Source: Phil1 sp964600045
GTDB taxonomy: Bacteria > Bacillota > Clostridia > Christensenellales > CAG-138
Reading direction: 5' to 3'
Length of the DNA: 7,873 bases
Assembly: GCA_964600045.1 (NCBI GenBank)
Contig: CAZRHS010000062.1
Span: 1-7,873 of the forward strand
Part shown: positions 5,901 to 7,873 of the stretch, piece by piece
Layout of the letters: the number at the start of each line of letters is the position of its first letter
Position numbering within the stretch: position 1 is the first letter of the stretch
Notes under the pieces: generated by a model
Seen by the model: only the letters and a program-made list of their open reading frames with translations
The model's database searches: none
What the model was told of the DNA's origin: nothing
Program-made: the position numbers and the translations under genes

Positions 5901-7750
5901 ATAAGGCGCCAAGTCTCAAGCTCTCCGCTTCAAGCGTTAAGGTCAGCACCCTGTCAAGCGGCGGCGTGGAGATGCAGCTGAAGCCCTCGTTGAAGAAAGA
6001 AACCCTTGAGCAGTATAACGTAACCGAGCTTAGCGCGTCCGATGGCTTTACCGTCAAGAACTTTGACCGTTATACCGGCGAATTCACGCTGATAGCTCCC
6101 GAAGGCGTTAAATCCGGCAAAATAACCCTTAGTGTCGGCTTCGGCGATACCGCGACGAAGGTATCCCTCAAGCTGTCGGTTCAGGCGGCTACGCCTACGG
6201 TTAAGCTGAAAAAATCGTCTGTTACGCTTAATCCCGCGTATAACGACTCCGTAAGTGTTGACATGGTCATTACTCCCGCGGACTTTGAAATTACGAACGA
6301 CACCGTAGCGATAGAGGCGCCGGAAGGCATTAGTGCCGAAGTATCCAGTGACGGAAAGCTGACAGTAAGCGCCATTAAGGGAGAGCTTGATTACAGCAAA
6401 ACATACAAGGTCACCGTATCCATACCCGGCACCAAGTCCAAAGCGGTTCTGAGCGTTAAAACAAGCAAAGAGGGCCTTGAGCCGACCGTAACGCTGAAGG
6501 CCACCGGCACTCTTGACATTACCTACCCCGAGAACACCGTTGTAATTACCCCGACGTTCAAGAACTACGGCGGCACGTTCACCGATTACGAGGGCACGGT
6601 GACCATAGCGAAGGGCAAAGTCATCCTTGAAAGCGGCGATATAGACGATTACTTCTTTGTTGAGAAGAACGGCAGCGTGCTGACTCTTACAAGGGAAGAA
6701 CTGGATTACATCCCGGCCGGCTGCACCTATACCATAACCCTTACCCTGAAGGACGCGGCTAACGGCATTGAGATAGAAGCAAAGCCCGTTAAGCTCACCT
6801 TAAAGCAGACCGCCGTAAACCTGAAGCTGTCCAAGAGCTCCATATCGCTCAATAAGAAATGCCGTGACTATGCGATAATCGGGCTCTCCTGCTCAACCAA
6901 GAACTACGAGATCATGGACGTCAATGTGAACGGCACCATCAAGGTCACCGACAAGACGGGTAAGATAACTTATGACTATGATAAGTGGCCGCTCTATGTG
7001 GATTGTTACTACGGCATGCTCTATATCAGCGTGAATGAAAATACCGAGTACGGCGCGACATATAAGGTGCTTGTTGCCGCGGACGAAGGATACAAGGTAT
7101 CAACCATCACCGTAAAGATTCCGACGGAGGAAAAGTCAACCGTTACCGCCACCGTAAAGGCAAAGGGCAGCATAGATACCATCCGCGGCGAAAGCAAGAT
7201 AGTCTTTACCCCGACTTATAAGAACACCTTAATGCCTCCGCAAGCAGAGGTTATTCTGGTTTATTCAAGCGCGGACAACTATCAGCAGCCGATTTATTTA
7301 GTCGAAGGCTTGGAGCTTACGAACTTCGATGCTGACACCACGCTTAAGTACAAGGCCAAGGCTGTTGCGCTCTTCACGGGCGAAGTTATGGTCGAAACTC
7401 CGCTTGTCTCCATAACGGTAAAGACCGGCACGGCAAAGGTGAAGGCCTCCGGCACACCTAAGCTGTATATTAAAGACAAGAGCAGCCGCTCCACGTTCAC
7501 CCTGGCGAACAGCGATGAAACGCTAAACGTTATTACGAACGTGCAGATAAAGGACGCGAAGTACGCGGCGATGTTCGAGCTGTACAATTACGGCAGCGGA
7601 CAGTACGCGATCGGTTTCAAGGGCGACCCGAACGAAACCGGCGCCGCGAAGCTCACAAGCGCGAGCATAACCCTGAACATTTGGCATGACGGCAACGAAA
7701 CCGCCAAGCCCGATTCAACCGTTACCGTAAAGGTAACATTGGTCAAATAA
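2960..7750 (+). CDS. Large secreted BspA-like leucine-rich-repeat protein with Ig-like and tandem beta-rich modules
   Basis: A 1596-residue exported protein. Residues 1-25 are a signal peptide (MKRR, hydrophobic core, cleavage after Ala-Phe-Ala). Residues 26 to about 92 are an acidic Glu/Pro/Thr-rich linker. Two modules follow, each opening with a capping segment (GTCGEGLSWSLDSDG at 103 and 340): block 1 has 7 LRRs (145-304) and a Trp-containing end cap (305 to about 337), and block 2 has 10 LRRs (387-616) and a cap (617 to about 650). The repeats are the 22-23-residue BspA/TpLRR (LRR_5) type, with pattern LTxVTIPxxVTSIGxxAFxxC. Residues 651-738 resemble a bacterial Ig-like (Big_2) domain. 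Residues about 744-1596 form about eight beta-rich modules I cannot name. No LPXTG, SLH, dockerin, choline-binding or C-terminal membrane segment is visible. Family members are surface adhesins or ligand-binding proteins; that role here is inference. The gene stands alone with its own promoter and terminator. Confidence 0.92.
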   Translation: MKRRILSMLLLVVMFASLFPSQAFAENTTADNSAQAEPEYKEPTEETSLNPETPAEPESETGTEAEPVNGESETVDAVIEEDLVSPVMGESVASVTVTYPIEGTCGEGLSWSLDSDGVLTISGTGAMPEYGSESEVPWNAYASEIKSATIADGVTSIGNYAFYKCTALTSVTIGSGVTSIGICAFDGCSALTSVTMGSSVTSIGNSAFNECAALTGIDLSNVTSIAEYAFSQCKAITSITIPGAVKTIGECTFSNCGSLTSATISEGVETIGENAFSDCGKLESVTIGKSVTLIKAYAFDECKSLRYAYYSGSKAEWDAINIKDGNDYLTAAVICKLTSGTCGEGLSWSLDSDGVLTISGTGAMADYAWNSSSGSNSAPWWTYNENIKTVEIADGVTSIGKCAFGYCRTIESVAIPDTVTKIGREAFKECEALKSVTIPDGVTSIEADTFCFCEALESVTIPDSVTKIGDYAFKVCTRLKNLTIGSSVESIGETAFANCSALTAVTIPASVTSIGTGAFDSCTALTSVTIDDSAAEINPEAFTKCTALTNVDLGSKVTLIGEGAFSKCTALTAVTIPGSVTRIERDAFYKCTALTTVTIPASVTDIRDGAFEYCDNLTDVYYYGSVVQWNSITIGDDNECLEKANKHFVSMQMTIDREYITMESRDEPVTLTVTVTPADSADLVEWCAENPDGKEIITVADGVITPNSDGLAGTAYAVAKIESNGEVIVSARCRVDVTAASTTDEITGVQLGTTSLTSELYSKDYAEFDILLLLKSWEDASEANENGISEVELESTNFASPAGVSESEEEDSTPDNTGVAITSARFTDPAAEAMFNLVVVDDRRIAVVPKSGAIDNPASVKSAYTSAVAVTVGDTEFVTDTKLRLTVKKTTPKLKATVAAFNSFYSGQSRTIEITGATVESIAIDTSKKNVDWLTLNAENKILTLNEDAPLKSTSGSLYLTVYTEEWVIGIPVTLSVKNTYKAPSLKLSASSVKVSTLSSGGVEMQLKPSLKKETLEQYNVTELSASDGFTVKNFDRYTGEFTLIAPEGVKSGKITLSVGFGDTATKVSLKLSVQAATPTVKLKKSSVTLNPAYNDSVSVDMVITPADFEITNDTVAIEAPEGISAEVSSDGKLTVSAIKGELDYSKTYKVTVSIPGTKSKAVLSVKTSKEGLEPTVTLKATGTLDITYPENTVVITPTFKNYGGTFTDYEGTVTIAKGKVILESGDIDDYFFVEKNGSVLTLTREELDYIPAGCTYTITLTLKDAANGIEIEAKPVKLTLKQTAVNLKLSKSSISLNKKCRDYAIIGLSCSTKNYEIMDVNVNGTIKVTDKTGKITYDYDKWPLYVDCYYGMLYISVNENTEYGATYKVLVAADEGYKVSTITVKIPTEEKSTVTATVKAKGSIDTIRGESKIVFTPTYKNTLMPPQAEVILVYSSADNYQQPIYLVEGLELTNFDADTTLKYKAKAVALFTGEVMVETPLVSITVKTGTAKVKASGTPKLYIKDKSSRSTFTLANSDETLNVITNVQIKDAKYAAMFELYNYGSGQYAIGFKGDPNETGAAKLTSASITLNIWHDGNETAKPDSTVTVKVTLVK
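3266..3340 (+). repeat. 75-bp perfect direct repeat, copy 1 (LRR block N-cap)
   Basis: Encodes residues 103-127 of the large protein, from GTCGEG to SGTGAM. It is identical base for base to 3977-4051, and identity ends sharply on both sides. The segment is a cap seen at the start of many BspA-like LRR blocks. Confidence 0.95.
3392..3871 (+). repeat. Leucine-rich-repeat array, block 1 (7 units)
   Basis: Seven in-frame units of 69 bp (one of 66 bp) encode residues 145-304. Each ends in an AF/TF-x-x-C signature, and every unit keeps the Cys. Unit 4 is one residue shorter (LTGIDLSNVTSIAEYAF). The array leads into an end cap with YYSGSKAEWDAI. Confidence 0.92.
3977..4051 (+). repeat. 75-bp perfect direct repeat, copy 2 (LRR block N-cap)
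   Basis: Encodes residues 340-364, with no base difference from 3266-3340, 711 bp (237 codons) upstream. It opens the second LRR block. A further 30-bp identity (3406-3435 and 4132-4161) lies in the first LRR of each block, offset by 726 bp because the intervening loop is 5 codons longer in copy 2. Confidence 0.95.
4118..4807 (+). repeat. Leucine-rich-repeat array, block 2 (10 units)
   Basis: Ten 69-bp units encode residues 387-616, all with the conserved Cys. Units 6 and 9 share a 26-bp exact match (4459-4484 and 4666-4691) offset by 207 bp, exactly three units. The C-cap contains YYYGSVVQWNSI, the counterpart of the block 1 cap. Confidence 0.92.
5633..7747 (+). repeat. Tandem degenerate beta-rich modules of about 95-110 residues
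   Basis: Protein-level repeats with starts near residues 892, 984, 1079, 1175, 1285, 1395 and 1492, each opening with a (T/A)P-x-(L/V)-K-L-like strand and closing with an alternating V/K strand (LTVKK, LSVKN, LSVQA, LSVKT, LTLKQ, ITVKT). By eye there are two flavours. One starts like VKLKKSSVTLN (984, 1079, 1285). The other starts like VTLKATGTLDI and is followed by an FTPTYKN or ITPTFKN motif (1175, 1395), with 892 and 1492 more loosely similar. They look like Ig-fold stalk modules, but I do not recognise the family. The DNA copies are well diverged, so the expansion is old. Confidence 0.65.
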
Positions 7751-7772
7751 CAAATCCCAAAAAATAAAGCGC

Positions 7773-7809
7773 ACCGCCTCTTTCCGGATTCCCGGGAAGG
7801 GGCGGTTTT
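7773..7809 (+). terminator. Strong intrinsic terminator of the LRR surface-protein gene
   Basis: ACCGCCTCTTTCC (7773-7785) pairs with GGGAAGGGGCGGT (7794-7806) including two G-U pairs. GG/CC inside the loop can extend the stem to 15 bp around ATTC. TTTT follows directly. It begins 22 nt after the TAA stop. An A-rich run upstream (7759-7768) gives a T-rich tract on the other strand, so some activity in reverse is possible. Confidence 0.88.
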
Positions 7810-7810
7810 C

Positions 7811-7873
7811 ATGTGCAGGAAGATTAAGCTGAATGTTATGCGGGGTGGGGGGGTTAGGAGATAGCCAGGGCGC
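7811..7873. other. Right-edge noncoding tail
   Basis: No gene or signal can be supported here. It holds a G-rich stretch on the plus strand (GGGG at 7842-7845 and seven G at 7847-7853). An ATG at 7811 opens only 17 codons with no ribosome binding site. Confidence 0.5.

Noticed and set aside
7842..7858. G-quadruplex on the plus strand
   Set aside because: Only two long G-runs plus a GG are present, so any quadruplex would be marginal. A homopolymer at a window edge is also error-prone.

Overview
The window reads as chromosomal DNA from a Gram-positive anaerobe, most likely a Clostridia-class Bacillota from a gut or rumen community. This rests on strong GGAGG-type ribosome binding sites, sigma-A-like promoters with 17-bp spacers, roughly balanced base composition with frequent AUA isoleucine codons, and two export-signal types typical of gut Firmicutes (a lipobox lipoprotein and a BspA-like leucine-rich-repeat surface protein). 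The species cannot be named from the sequence. No tRNA, rRNA, CRISPR array, transposase or phage gene was seen.

Left part (1-1897, minus strand): an apparent two-gene operon read leftward. The first gene (284-1897) encodes a secreted family C69 dipeptidase-like N-terminal-nucleophile hydrolase. After a 19-nt gap holding a strong ribosome binding site comes the start of a lipoprotein gene (264 down to the window edge; 88 codons visible), whose globular part recalls a domain found in secreted proteins of gut Firmicutes. Its promoter lies in the 182-bp divergent region.

Middle (2080-2712, plus strand): a complete uridine kinase gene (udk) for pyrimidine salvage, divergently transcribed from the peptidase. 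Each of the two genes has a well-formed extended -10 promoter.

Right part (2960-7750, plus strand): a single 1596-residue secreted protein with its own promoter and a strong intrinsic terminator. It has a signal peptide, an acidic Pro/Glu/Thr-rich linker, two BspA-type leucine-rich-repeat blocks (7 and 10 repeats), a bacterial Ig-like domain, then about eight beta-rich modules of about 95-110 residues. The two LRR blocks begin with a perfect 75-bp direct repeat. No recognised cell-wall anchor is visible at the C-terminus.

The three transcription units look functionally independent: envelope peptide hydrolysis plus a lipoprotein, nucleoside salvage, and a probable surface adhesin or binding protein. 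The most notable features are the repeat architecture of the large protein, its C-terminal modules which I cannot name, and active-site and signal-peptide details of the C69 enzyme.
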